A stretch of DNA of 64,000 bases from NCBI GenBank assembly GCA_963402885.1, contig OY727093.1:20707409-20771408 (forward strand). The letters run 5' to 3'. Of the stretch, positions 10,660-21,444 are shown in pieces. A program made the translations under genes and the position numbers. The notes beneath the pieces were generated by a model, which had not been told where the DNA came from, searched no databases, and saw only the letters and a list, made by a program, of their open reading frames with translations. The first letter of the stretch is position 1, and each line of letters starts with the position of its first letter. This DNA is from Antedon bifida (taxonomy: Eukaryota > Echinodermata > Crinoidea > Comatulida > Antedonidae).

Positions 10660-10764
10660 TGCACATAATTATTATTGTTTTGTATTCACTTGATCTTGAA
10701 AATGGTTCTATGATGGTACCGAAACGTCGATCTCTCTTTTTGTCATTAAATTTTATATTGAAAT
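10053..10764 (+). mobile_element. Penelope-like 3' end, inverted right copy
   Basis: Partner of 9171-9882. The pair is separated by 170 bp of unique Penelope-like coding sequence, so the full structure is a head-to-head inverted dimer of 5'-truncated copies. Its 3' untranslated part ends in TTTGTCATTAAATTTTATAT. Confidence 0.8.
10690..10735 (+). ncRNA. Hammerhead-ribozyme-like segment in the Penelope-like 3' region (degenerate)
   Basis: GATC, a CUGANGA-like box (TTGAAAA), a short GGT...ACC stem, then GAAAC followed by GTC and a second GATC that can pair with the first. Penelope-like elements are known to carry minimal hammerhead motifs near their ends. Here the first core box is not canonical, so activity is doubtful. 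The left copy has the inverse at about 9197-9245. Confidence 0.3.
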
Positions 10765-11204
10765 TATATAGTAAACGTCTTTTAATTCGTATCTATTTAT
10801 TATCAGTATTATTAATATTTTCAAGTTTAAAGCGAATATATTATCATTATTATTACTAAAAAAAATATATATATAATTGCTAATTGATTTTATTATACTG
10901 TTATTAAAATAAATGTAACTGTTATATGATTATTTGTTCTTATTATATTTAATTTTAATAGTTATTTGTAATTTAATTAAACGTGATACTATTTTTATTA
11001 TACTATTTAGTCTTATTTTTAGTACTGTATTATTTATTTATTTTATTTAGATTTAGGTTACATTATATAATTTTGAAGGAAGAAAACAAAATTTAAAAAA
11101 TATAAAAATATAATAATTATATTATTGAATTAGATAAATGGTAAAATAAATGTTAGTAGATAATATGGTGGGCGGTAAATATTTATATATTATATATTAA
11201 GTGT
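10765..11204. other. Very AT-rich, no recognised gene
   Basis: Almost only A and T, with TTATTATTATTA-like runs; nothing supportable as a gene. Confidence 0.5.
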
Positions 11205-11765
11205 AGTCTTTCTATGTCTCTATGCAGCAGTTAAGTATTGTTTACAGTGATAGTCTACAATTTCACCTATTCTCTCAAATGGAAATTCTAAATAAAGGTC
11301 ATCAAGTAAAATATGATGTTGGTATTCGATTGTACCACTTCTAAAATTCTCCCAGAATGTATCATAACCACAATACAATAAATCAATTTTTAGTAAGTTA
11401 AAATGTGTATCTCTTACAGTTTTAAGGTTTGAACATTCAAGTAGAAAATGGTCTGTAGTTTCAATTAATTGATTGTTGCATAGCTTGCAAAAACCAGTCT
11501 CATTTTCTGACCATGTATTTTTTCTACCTTCTAAATCAAGAGAGTTAGACCTCGCTTTAAACTTTAAACTAATGGAATCAAAATTCACCATATCAAACAT
11601 GTATGTCTCTGCTTTAGGTTCATGTTTATATTTCAAATATTCGGAGAGGGTTGACTTTGTTTTTGCACCTTCTAACCATTCCTTGATATTTTCTAGAGAG
11701 TTGGCATGTGTAAAACTCTTAAACCATTGACTTTCCGGATTGTCAAAAATAGAAGGGGGAAAAGA
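11205..11765 (-). pseudogene. LINE C-terminal fragment with CCHC motif
   Basis: An open 185-codon minus frame (11777-11220) contains CKLCNNQLIETTDHFLLEC, the Cys-Cys-His-Cys motif at the end of many LINE polyproteins, followed by a natural stop. RT and endonuclease are absent, so it is a 5'-truncated insertion. It meets the RTE element at about 11755-11765 head to head. Related in type to, but clearly different from, the C-terminus at 830-890. Confidence 0.7.
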
Positions 11766-12217
11766 CCAAAAAAACATGGATCACAGATAAGATGATAACA
11801 CAAATGGAACAAAGGAGGAAATCGAAAATTATAAATACAGAAGAAGAAGGAAGAAAGGAATAAAGAAGACTAAATAATCAACTAAGAAGAACAACAGATA
11901 AGGCAAAAGAAGAGTGGATTAGTAATAAATGTAAGGAAATAGATAATCTACAGAAGGCTGGACAGAGTGACATATCATATAAAGTAATACAGGAACTATC
12001 AGGAATTAACACTAAAAGACGTAAGGGTACACAAGCAGTATTAAATAAAGAAGATAAATTACTAACTGATAATAATGAAATAAGACAAAGATGGAAAGAA
12101 TATCTGGAAGAGTTATATGCTGCAGATCTAAAGCCAACAGTGTGTCCGCTTGAAGATGAACAAAATGTAAATGAAGAAAGTCTGGGACCAATATTTCTGA
12201 AAGATGAAATTACAAAA

Positions 12218-13000
12218 TGAATTAAAAGACTACATGAAAGAAAAGATGAAGGCATAGATGGGATACCTGCAGAGATGTTAAAACAACTAGGAGAAGTAGC
12301 AACCTTGGAACTTACCAAACTTTCTGACAAAATCTACACACAAGGAAAATGGCCAGCGGATTTCACTAAATCTGTAGTAATACCCTTGGAGAAGAAAGTA
12401 AACACCCAACTATGTGATGAACACCAAACGATAAGTCTCATAACGCATACATCTAAGATAACACTTAAGGAAATAAATGACAGATTGGCATCAAAACTTG
12501 CAGAGTATATTGGGAAGGATCAATGTGGTTTTGTAAAAGAAAGAAGCACCAGAGATACGATTGCTGTGCTGAGAGTGATGGGAAAAAAATCCTTAGAATA
12601 TGGTAACGAATTGTATATATGCTTTGTGGATTATGAAAAAGCATTCGACAGGATTAATTGGATCAAATTGATGGACATCTTGTATAGAATTGGTGTTGAC
12701 TATCAGGACAGACGGTTAATATGGGAGCTGTATATCAATAAATCTGCATCAATTATAATAGACGGGCAGTTATCTGAACCAGCACAGATAGGTAGAGGTG
12801 TCAGACAAGGATGAATACTGTCAACTAACTTCTACAACATTTATGAACAATTTCTACTTTCAGAAGCACTTACAGACTGTAGTGATGGAGTAAAAGTTGG
12901 TGGTCACTGCACGGTTTGCTGATGATAAGGCTGTGATGGATAACTCTAATGTCGGTCTCCAAAGAATATTAACGAAAATTAATGAAGCAGGGAAAGAATA
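12218..13000 (+). pseudogene. RTE-type reverse transcriptase domain
   Basis: The longest intact stretch is 12275-12814. It covers RT blocks up to GRGVRQG, where an in-frame stop replaces the Cys of the usual GC-hydrophobic-SP motif (TNFYNIY follows). The ADD catalytic box is at ~12920 after a frame change. The endonuclease part upstream of 11755 is absent. Confidence 0.8.
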
Positions 13001-13342
13001 TGGGATGAAGATAAACACCAGACAAACTAAAATAATGTGCATTACAAAAGAGAAAATGTACAAATGGAAATATATGTTGATGGGGAAATTATTGAACAAG
13101 TTAATTCCTTTTGCTACCTGGGAACAAAAATAACAACAGATGGCAGATGTAAGAGTGAGATTCTAAGGAGAATATGAATGGCAAAGGGGAAATTCCTAAC
13201 AAACAGGAAATTCTTAACAAGTAAAACAAGTATTGAAACAAGAAAGGAAATGGTTAAAGAATTAGTATGGAGTGTTGCATTATACGGATGCGAAACATGG
13301 ACATAAAAAAAAGAGGAAATAAACAGAATAGATGCATTTGAA

Positions 13343-13670
13343 ATGTGGTGTTGGAGAAAAATGCTAAAAATTCAATACACAGAGCACAGAAGGAAGGATG
13401 ACATTTTGAATGAAATAAGAGAAGAAAGACAACTAATGAAACGCATTAATGAACAGCAGAAGAAATGGATTGGTCACAGTATTAGAAATGGAGGATTATT
13501 GAAAATAGTGATGGAGGGTAGATACGATGGAAAAGCAGGTAGAGGAAGGAAGAGAAAAATGCTACTGGATAGACTTAAAAATGGAAACAAATATTACCAA
13601 CTAAAGGACAAAGCATTAAATAGAGAAGAGTGGAAGAAAATGACTGTCATGGACCTGCCAATTGGCAAGG
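13343..13670 (+). pseudogene. RTE-type C-terminal domain
   Basis: MWCWRKMLKI, EERQLMKRINEQQKKWIG, GRGRKRKMLLDRLK and NREEWKKMT match the conserved tail of RTE proteins. The frame runs on past the real end (DLPIGK) into the adjoining TIR element. Confidence 0.75.
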
Positions 13671-13680
13671 TAGGTATTAA

Positions 13681-14665
13681 TGATTTTACAGGCGTGTTTC
13701 TCACACACTGTTCGCGAATTTCACTTATTCAATGTTCAATTTTGTTTTTATGGAGCGCCAAAAAAGCAACGATAATAGAGGACTAAAACTCAGTGGAATG
13801 CGTCAATTTCTCATGCATTTATTGGTGAAAAACACGTTTAATTTCAATATATTTGTTAATTTGTCAATAAAAATGCTGTAATAAGTTACTTCTGATACTG
13901 TTCTGTTTTCAAAGAATAATAATCATTCTTTAATCAACATCACACCTAGCCTAGACAGTATCAACAGTAACATTTTTCTTTCTGACAAGTGATTTTCACA
14001 AAATAATGCTTTCAAGATGTATTCTTGAAACACAAAAAATGAAAAAAAAATTATTCTAAATTTAAATTGGTCATATCAAAGTAATATTAAAGTTTTCGCC
14101 TTGAAGTCGAAAATTCGAACCAAAAACAACAAGTTTACGTAATTAACAGGTAAATTAATTTGATTACATTTCGTCTGGAAAATCGTCACGAGCGAAAGTA
14201 AACATTTCAAACCACGATTATGCATTATGCATGATGCTAATTAGGATTGTTTACAACTCGTCACGGTTGAGAAGATGTTTTCACACAGATCGCGAGGAAG
14301 TTTTATGATTATGCATACAGAGTAACCAAACAAGCGCGTTGCATTATGAGATATGTTTTGATCGAAAACTTTGACTGGAAGTCAAAGTTATTTTTGAACA
14401 AAAAAACGTCTGTATTTCGGTTAAATTATTTTTTTTTCGACTAATTTTTGGTGAAAGTTAATAACTATTATGATACTTCAAAATGACCCACTTTTTTTCG
14501 AAATATTAAAAAAAATTTTTTTTTTATTAGTCAAATACATATGGATTCTACAGAGTTTTAGCCCTCTAATTAATTTTGTTCTTTTGGCGTTCGATAGAAA
14601 CCAAAATATTGAACTGAGTGTGCGAAATTCGTGAACAGTATGCGAGGAAAACGTCTGTAAAATCA
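13681..14665. mobile_element. Non-autonomous TIR element (~985 bp)
   Basis: The ends are inverted: TGATTTTACAGGCGTG at 13681 and ACGTCTGTAAAATCA at 14651-14665. Similarity extends ~120 bp inward on both sides, including GAATTTC.CAC.., TCAATnTTnnGTTT, CGCCAAAA and AGAGGnCTAAAACTC. The middle is AT-rich and non-coding. No target duplication is obvious. The right flank (GGATTTATTGTTAG...TTCTAAGGTGTGGTATTCA) recurs at about 19665-19750, so the insertion sits in a second repeated sequence. Confidence 0.65.
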
Positions 14666-15364
14666 CCAATTTAACGGATTTATTGTTAGTTTTATGTGAT
14701 TTTTCTTCATTAAAGTAGGCCTACTAATTCTAAGGTGTGGTATTCAGGATAAATTTGGTTAACAAATTTGGAGTTAAAATACAAGGCAGGTGCAAAAAGG
14801 AACTAGTGGGCCTAGGCTACTTCAATTTCGGGGATTTCCTGCCTCGTAATTTTGGGAAATGATAAAATGATGCCTCGCATTTTTTGATGATGGTAAAACG
14901 ATGCCTCGCATAAATTTCTGATTTGCTTCGCTTGCCTTCCCTGCCTCGCACTTTGTTACTACCCGAACATTCTAATTATCATACCTAATAAATATCCATC
15001 ATATTTTAAATTAAGACAGTGAAGAGGCACGGAATAATACGTACACGGACGTACGACGAATACCGTACGCACGCACATCATAATTTACGACATATAGTTG
15101 TGATATGATGCAATTTTATAATGGATAATGATGGGATCCATTCTACTTACTAATAGTAAACTGAATGTTTATAAATAAATTGTTTTACGTAATTAAAAAT
15201 AAAAGACACCGACGTAGCCTACGTTCCCTATGAAATATTTCACATTAAAATAATTATGTACTGTTAAATGACTCGCCGAATAATACTAAACAAACTGTCA
15301 TTTTTTAAGGTACACATCTTTCTCATCATAGATCTGTGAAATAAAAAAAAATCAATTCTTAATA
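14666..15364. other. Repeated but non-coding DNA
   Basis: Contains four copies of a TGCCTCGCA/TGCCTCGTA motif between 14840 and 14955. A stretch at ~15010-15050 (CAGTGAAGAGGCACGGAATA) recurs inverted at ~20020-20065 inside the foldback element. No gene seen. Confidence 0.5.
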
Positions 15365-15550
15365 TAACTAGAAAGACACTCCGAGAGTGCATACCTCCGC
15401 CTACTGTAAAATTCTCCTACATAAGATTTCTCCGGTAAAAAAGAAATATATATATGTGTGTGTGTGTCTTAATGCTGTTTGTGATTTAGGCTAATTTCAC
15501 TACAACCATGTGTATGCGAGTTTGGTGTAATGGTTATGTAACAAGCCTTC
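15365..15550 (+). mobile_element. SINE-like element, copy 2 (5' part only)
   Basis: Same start as the copy at 5850 (CTAGAAAGACACTCCGAGAGT and CTCCGCCTACTGTAAAATTC), then the tRNA-like A-box region GAGTTTGGTGTAATGGTTATG. The rest of the element is missing. Confidence 0.6.
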
Positions 15551-16210
15551 AACTAACAATAGCTTCAGTTGACTAACAATAGAACAGCAACGCGAAAATC
15601 AAACGAGTGAATTTGAAAAGAAATAGGTTTTTTAAACTACTCGCATAAAAAAAACATGAAACATGGTTAAATAAAAACAATATGAAACGAAATTATAAGT
15701 CTACAGGACCAGCCCACTATGGTTGGGTGGAGTTAATAATTTAGAAAAATAGAGTTGCCCGGAAATTGAACTTTGAAATATGGAAAGAATATAAGTCTCC
15801 AAGACCAGCCTCTGCCTAACCTTAATTAAATTAAATCGCCACCCGATTTTTGATGTTGTAAATATTATGTTTAGTACAAAAATCAAAATTTAACAGTGTG
15901 GCGTGTTGACCGCGAATGACTAACAATACCATCTTTCCCACTACACCTGCACAAACTCATTTGCATAACAACGCCGACATACTAACGAGGAGATATAAAT
16001 TCTTTTCTAAACACGTAACGAAGAGAGTTATAATTCCACTTTTTCTGACATTAAATTGTTGGTCATTCGCGGCGGTCAACACGCCACACTGTTGAATTTT
16101 GATGTTGTTAATCTTTTAAATTATATTATCCTAAATTAACATGACTCTCTAAATATCTCTCTTTCAAAATAAAGAAAAATATTTTATATTTATTTAAATA
16201 AAAAAAAAAA

Positions 16211-16305
16211 TCCGTAGAGGTTCGAACCCCAGCTAGTAGAGCTGGGAGAATGCAATCCAAACGATAGTTACTAGAGCACTACCCGTTATGCCACAATGTA
16301 CACGA
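16211..16305 (-). ncRNA. tRNA-like (SINE head or pseudo-tRNA), minus strand
   Basis: Read in reverse it has an A-box-like TGGCATAACGGG and a perfect B box GGTTCGAACC, with a longer variable part than a normal tRNA. The array copies at ~17711 and ~19221 share it; the 17711 copy has a 22-bp internal duplication. Confidence 0.45.
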
Positions 16306-16441
16306 GTAATGAAAGGTGACAATAGTATAGCCTTATACGCGCTTCATATTACGTCATTCTAATCGTTACGTCATAAATTTGCATGTTCATGACGTAATTT
16401 TGAGGAAACGAATCTAGTTTTAACGTTGCTATAAACCAGAG

Positions 16442-16509
16442 GGCCGGATAGCTCAGTCGGTAGAGCGTCGTGGAACACGATTATCGTGGGTTCAAACCCC
16501 ATGCCGGTC
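16442..16509 (+). ncRNA. tRNA-Lys-like sequence, unit 1
   Basis: Acceptor GGCCGGA/GCCGGTC pairs with one G.U and one mismatch; D arm GCTC...GAGC and T arm GTGGG-TTCAAAC-CCCAT are intact, and both internal promoter boxes are good. The total is only 68 bases because the anticodon/variable part is 4-5 bases short and folds as TCGTG-GAA-CACGA. It resembles the start of tRNA-Lys but would not decode normally, so it is best read as a tRNA-derived repeat head. Confidence 0.5.
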
Positions 16510-17961
16510 GGTGGAAAAGAGTTAAAGCTATGCGAGCTTCTGTGTTTGGGGTTCACAGATTTAAACGTCCCCCTTTCCACCACACATCATGAGGCAATAA
16601 CATCAAAGCATCTGATGTGTGGTACCCCCAAGGCTGTGAGAGAGCCTTACCGTGCTAGAGGCAAGGGAGCACACCATCATTTTTTTTTGGCTACCTGCCT
16701 CTTTCCGATCTCGTAAATTTTATGTTTGGCGCCCTCAATTTTAAGAACACCTAAGTTATGTCAGAAAATTAGGAACAAATAAATAGAAATGTGTAAAGAT
16801 GCCTGGCCTGGCCAGTGTATTCTCTCTATTTATTTAAATACATATGCATTATTGTAATAAATAATTTTCACAATTTGTTGTGAATTTTTAACTTTGAACA
16901 AACGAAAAGGATTTCAAACCATGTACTACATTTTACTGTGTTTGAGCATGAATAAATGATATTGAATTAAGTGAATAATTGATAGTAAGAAATCAAAACA
17001 ACTGATACAATGAATTAAATGATGAACAATAGCAGCCTGAACAAGCCTGGCCATCCAACCAACCCATTGATTGCTACCCCTATACAAATATTGCACAGTT
17101 GGTATGCCGTGCGTTATTATGCAAATGAGTTGGTGCAGGTGTAATGGGGAAGATGGTATTGTTAGTCATTGCGGTCAACACGCCAAACTGTTGAATTGTG
17201 ATGTTCTTAATTCTTAATCTTTACACATTAGAAGATTATTCAAATCATGTAAAAAAAAAAAAATTTCTCAGGAGCACATTTGGCTTCACTTGGCCTTAGT
17301 GCTGAGGCAGGGAGAGCACACCATAACATCTTTTATTTTTCTGTGGCTTTCGCCACCCGATTTTTGATGTTGTAAATGTTATGTTTAGCACAACAATCTA
17401 AATTTAACAGTGTGGCGTGTTGACCGCGAATGATTAACAATATGATCTTTCCCACTACACCTGCACAAACTCATTTACATAACAACGCCGACATACTAAC
17501 GAGGAGATTTCTAAACACGTAACGAAGAGAGTTATAATTCCACTGACATTAAATTGTTGGTCATTCGCGGCGGTCAACACGCCACACTGTTGAATTTTGA
17601 GGTTGTTAATCTTTTAAATTATATTATCCTAAATTAACTTGACTCTCTAAATATCTCTCTTTCAAAATAAAGAAAAATATTTTATATTTATTTAAATAAA
17701 AAAAAAAATCCGTAGAGGTTCGAACCCCAGCTAGTAGAGCTTCGAACCCCAGCTAGTAGAGCTGGGAGAATGCAATCCAAACGATAGTTACTAGAGCACT
17801 ATCCGTTATGCCACAATGTACACGAGTAATGAAAGGTGACAATAGTATAGCCTTATACGCGCTTCATATTACGTCATTCTAATCGTTACGTCATAAATTT
17901 GCATGTTCATGACGTAATTTTGAGGAAACGAATCTAGTTTTAACGTTGCTATAAACCAGAG

Positions 17962-18029
17962 GGCCGGATAGCTCAGTCGGTAGAGCGTCGTGGAACACGA
18001 TTATCGTGGGTTCAAACCCCATGCCGGTC
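17962..18029 (+). ncRNA. tRNA-Lys-like sequence, unit 2
   Basis: Identical duplicate of 16442-16509, 1520 bp downstream in the tandem array. Confidence 0.5.
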
Positions 18030-19488
18030 GGTGGAAAAGAGTTAAAGCTATGCGAGCTTCTGTGTTTGGGGTTCACAGATTTAAACGTCCCCCTTTCCAC
18101 CACACATCATGAGGCAATAACATCAAAGCATCTGATGTGTGGTACCCCCAAGGCTGTGAGAGAGCCTTACCGTGCTAGAGGCAAGGGAGCACACCATCAT
18201 TTTTTTTTGGCTACCTGCCTCTTTCCGATCTCGTAAATTTTATGTTTGGCGCCCTCAATTTTAAGAACACCTAAGTTATGTCAGAAAATTAGGAACAAAT
18301 AAATAGAAATGTGTAAAGATGCCGATGCCTGGCCTGGCCAGTGTATTCTCTCTATTTATTTAAATACATATGCATTATTGTAATAAATAATTTTCACAAT
18401 TTGTTGTGAATTTTTAACTTTGAACAAACGAAAAGGATTTCAAACCATGTACTACATTTTACTGTGTTTGAGCATGAATATATGATATTGAATTAAGTGA
18501 ATAATTGATAGTAAGAAATCAAAACAACTGATACAATGAATTAAATGATGAACAATAGCAGCCTGAACAAGCCTGGCCATCCAACCAACCCATTGATTGC
18601 TACCCCTATACAAATATTGCACAGTTGGTATGCCGTGCGTTATTATGCAAATGAGTTGGTGCAGGTGTAATGGGGAAGATGGTATTGTTAGTCATTGCGG
18701 TCAACACGCCAAACTGTTGAATTGTGATGTTCTTAATCTTTACACATTAGAAGATTATTCAAATCATGTAAAAAAAAAAATTTCTCAGGAGCACATTTGG
18801 CTTCACTTGGCCTTAGTGCTGAGGCAGGGAGAGCACACCATAACATCTTTTATTTTTCTGTGGCTTTCGCCACCCGATTTTTGATGTTGTAAATGTTATG
18901 TTTAGCACAACAATCTAAATTTAACAATGTGGCGTGTTGACCGCGAATGATTAACAATATGATCTTTCCCACTACACCTGCACAAACTCATTTACATAAC
19001 AACGCCGACATACTAACGAGGAGATTTCTAAACACGTAACGAAGAGAGTTATAATTCCACTGACATTAAATTGTTGGTCATTCGCGGCGGTCAACACGCC
19101 ACACTGTTGAATTTTGATGTTGTTAATCTTTTAAATTATATTATCCTAAATTAACTTGACTCTCTAAATATCTCTCTTTCAAAATAAAGAAAAATATTTT
19201 ATATTTATTTAAATAAAAAAAGGTTCGAACCCCAGCTAGTAGAGCTGGGAGAATGCAATCCAAACGATAGTTACTAGAGCACTACCCGTTATGCCACAAT
19301 GTACACGAGTAATGAAAGGTGACAATAGTATAGCCTTATACGCGCTTCATATTACGTCATTCTAATCGTTACGTCATAAATTTGCATGTTCATGACGTAA
19401 TTTTGAGGAAACGAAGCGAATGATAAAATCAGAAAAATATAATTAACCTTTTTAATTAAAATCTTAAATAAAGACTATCGGATCCAAC

Positions 19489-19597
19489 GCTAAGACGGTC
19501 GGGACCAACACATAAGACGATCGGGACCGCAAAATGTGGGCTCGATCGTCTTGGGCCCGATCGTCCGTGGTCCCGATCGTCTGTTCCGATCCCCTCC
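19489..19597. repeat. Small foldback made of AGACGATCGGGACC units
   Basis: Two units on the left (AAGACGGTCGGGACC, AAGACGATCGGGACC) and inverted ones on the right (GATCGTCTTGGGCCCGATCG, GGTCCCGATCGTCTG) can fold into a stem. The design is the same as in the two larger foldbacks nearby, with a different unit sequence. Confidence 0.6.
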
Positions 19598-19764
19598 ATG
19601 GTTATCATCATCCCAAGTGACCTCTGTGTGTGTGTGTGCATGAAACACGTCTGTAGTGTAAAATCATCGATTGATTTGTTACTTTTTATGTGATTGACCT
19701 GCATAAAAGTACACTATATATGAGGCTTAATTCTAAGGTGTGGTATTCACGAAAGTTAAACGGA

Positions 19765-19850
19765 ACTACTAGCTAGGCTAGGCCTAGGCTATAGTATAGC
19801 CTACTCCTCCTAGGCCTAGCTAGGCCTAGGCCTAAAAGGCTAGGTAGGCC
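19765..19850. repeat. CCTAGGC-rich low-complexity repeat, left of the foldback
   Basis: Runs of TAGGCCTAGGC-type palindromic words. A similar block lies on the other side of the foldback at 21095-21200. Confidence 0.7.
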
Positions 19851-19865
19851 TGGGCGGGATGCAGT

Positions 19866-21084
19866 CAAGTCGCCCCATCGCAAAGTCGCCTCATACAAAG
19901 TCGCCCAATACAAAGTCGCCCCATCGCAAAGTCGCCCCAAAACAAAGTCGCCCCGGCACAGTCGCCCCATCGCAAAGTCGCCCCATTACAAAGTCGCCCC
20001 AACGCAAAGTCGCCCCAACGCAAAGTGTACGTATTATTCCGTGCCTCTTCACTGTCTTGTTTAATTTAAAATTAAATAAACACCCGATATGAGGATATTT
20101 ATTAGGCATGATAATTAGGAATGTTCTATAACCAAAAGGGTTGAAAAGAATTTCTTCAGTAAAATGATCATCGTGCTGTTGAATAAAAGGCGACTCGCTA
20201 TCTGAAACATTCTCTGAAACCAATCGGAGCTGCGCCTTCTGGTATCTGTTTCCTCACAGCTGCTACGTCTTTCTGCTGACCGTCGGGGATTCCCCTTTTT
20301 AAAAAACACGCACACGATACTGTACAATGGTTTTTCTATGGTCAAAATGTAGCGTTTTAAATTTTACTAAAATACCTGCATGTAAAACAATCATATCGGC
20401 GATGAAATTTTTTTTTTTTTTTTCTTTATTTTGAAAAGTCATTATAAAATTAAGACACATAACTTGTCAATAAATGCAAAATGATCAATAAGTAGCCTAT
20501 AACACTCATTGTCTTACAACACTGTTATTGTTTTAACTACTGTAAATCTATACGAAGGCCTACTACACATTTATACATTTATTATATTATCCTAAAAATT
20601 AGCTGGTATCCACGCGTAGGTTGAAGAAAGATTCGTAATTGTGGCTCTGGTAACTAATTTTAAAATCATATTAAATTAACATTTTCGAAACTATAAATCA
20701 GGGATAATCTTTTTAGAACTTTCAAACAAGGGACTATTTCTTTAATGATTTTTAAAAAGCACATCACTCCATTAAAACCTGTAAAATAAAAATTAAAACA
20801 CAAATTATGTATATAATAGGATAAACATTATAATGTATACAACATTTATCGCGACCAAAGTAACAACGCAATCGATATCAAACGCAACCGACTACAGCGT
20901 ACTACTAGCGGCGGCGCTTCATAATCATACCGAAATAAAACCGTGGGCGACTTTGCGATGGGGCGACTTTGCGATGGGGCGACTTTGCGTTGGGGCGACT
21001 TTGCGTTGGGCCGACTTTGTAATGGGGCGACTTTGCGATGGGGCGACTGTGCCGGGGCGACTTTGTATGAGGCGACTTTGCGAT
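19866..21084. mobile_element. Foldback element with arms of ~18-bp tandem units
   Basis: Left arm 19866-20025 is a run of AAGTCGCCCCATCGC-type units; right arm 20944-21084 is its inverse (GCGATGGGGCGACTTTG). Variant units (CTCATACA, CCGGCACAGTCG, CATTACA, CAACGCA twice) occur in the same outside-to-inside order in both arms. The ~0.9-kb interior has no recognised gene; short frames crossing the arms are translations of the repeat. Terminal arms of short tandem repeats are the hallmark of foldback-type DNA elements. Confidence 0.7.
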
Positions 21085-21094
21085 ATAATAATAG

Positions 21095-21200
21095 CTAGAC
21101 AGGCCCTAGCCTAGTAGTTAGACTAGGCCTAGCTTGCCTAGTTAGGTGCCTAACTAGGCCGGTAAATACTAATTAGGCCTAGGCTAGGCCTACAGACAGT
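21095..21200. repeat. CCTAGGC-rich low-complexity repeat, right of the foldback
   Basis: Words such as TAGACTAGGCCTAGC and TAGGCCTAGGCTAGGCC; counterpart of 19765-19850. Confidence 0.7.
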
Positions 21201-21285
21201 AGGTAGGCTAATCGGTTTGGTGTCAGTTGAGTAGCGCTTGAAATCGATCGTGATAGATAGGGTCCTACTAAAGGTTTACAATGAA

Positions 21286-21440
21286 ATCGGTCGCGTCTGA
21301 AATCGGTCGCGTTTGAAATTGGTCGCGATAAAATCAACTTCCGGTATTTTATGTGGCGCGCCGCTAGAGCTATACTTTTGATGATATCGGTTGCGTTTGA
21401 AATCGGTCGCGTTTGAAATCGGTCGCGTTTGAAATACCGT
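21286..21440. repeat. Tandem GAAATCGGTCGCGTTT units
   Basis: Three units at 21286-21338 and three to four at 21385-21437, separated by a stretch with GATAAAATCAACTTCCGG that recurs, diverged, at ~44914 in the right arm of the large inverted repeat. The same unit occurs inverted at 22915-22938. It replaces the end of the neighbouring LINE ORF. Confidence 0.75.
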
Positions 21441-21444
21441 ACAG

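Larger units (their letters stand above)
11755..13670 (+). mobile_element. RTE-type LINE, 5'-truncated and decayed
   Basis: Plus-strand coding begins inside the endonuclease-RT linker (TWITDKMI at ~11778). RT motifs follow: KDEGIDGIPAEMLKQLGE, VVIPLEKKVNTQ, CGFVKERSTRDT, CFVDYEKAFDRINW and GRGVRQG, then a stop at 12812 and the catalytic box as FADDKAVM in another frame. The C-terminus carries YGCETW, then RIDAFEMWCWRKMLKI and GHSIRNGG, features of RTE/BovB-like elements. Stops near 12218, 12812 and 13177 and frame shifts make it inactive. Confidence 0.85.
15837..19415. repeat. Tandem array of ~1.5-kb units (2 full, 1 partial)
   Basis: Units start at 15837, 17351 and 18868 (CGCCACCCGATTTTTGATGT); the spacing is 1514 and 1517 bp and the third unit breaks off at ~19415. 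Each full unit has terminal inverted repeats of ~120 bp (15855-15985 against 17095-17215, and likewise in unit 2), sharing GCGGTCAACACGCC and GTGCAGGTGTA. A further inverted piece of the same sequence lies at ~16055-16110. Two tRNA-like stretches per unit are listed separately. The unit looks like a non-autonomous element amplified in tandem. Confidence 0.85.

Noticed and set aside
16442..18029. Two functional tRNA-Lys genes
   Set aside because: The anticodon arm is too short and lacks a normal anticodon loop; both lie inside a repeat unit.
16371..18236. Conserved ORFs at 16371-16583 and 17891-18103, and at 16486-16716 and 18006-18236
   Set aside because: Identical only because the 1.5-kb unit is duplicated; they read through the tRNA-like segment and repeat DNA.
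19859..21114. Proteins with repeated GRLCDGATL-like or KSPHTKSPNTKSP-like sequence
   Set aside because: Translations of the tandem-repeat arms of the foldback element, open only because the unit length keeps frame for a while.
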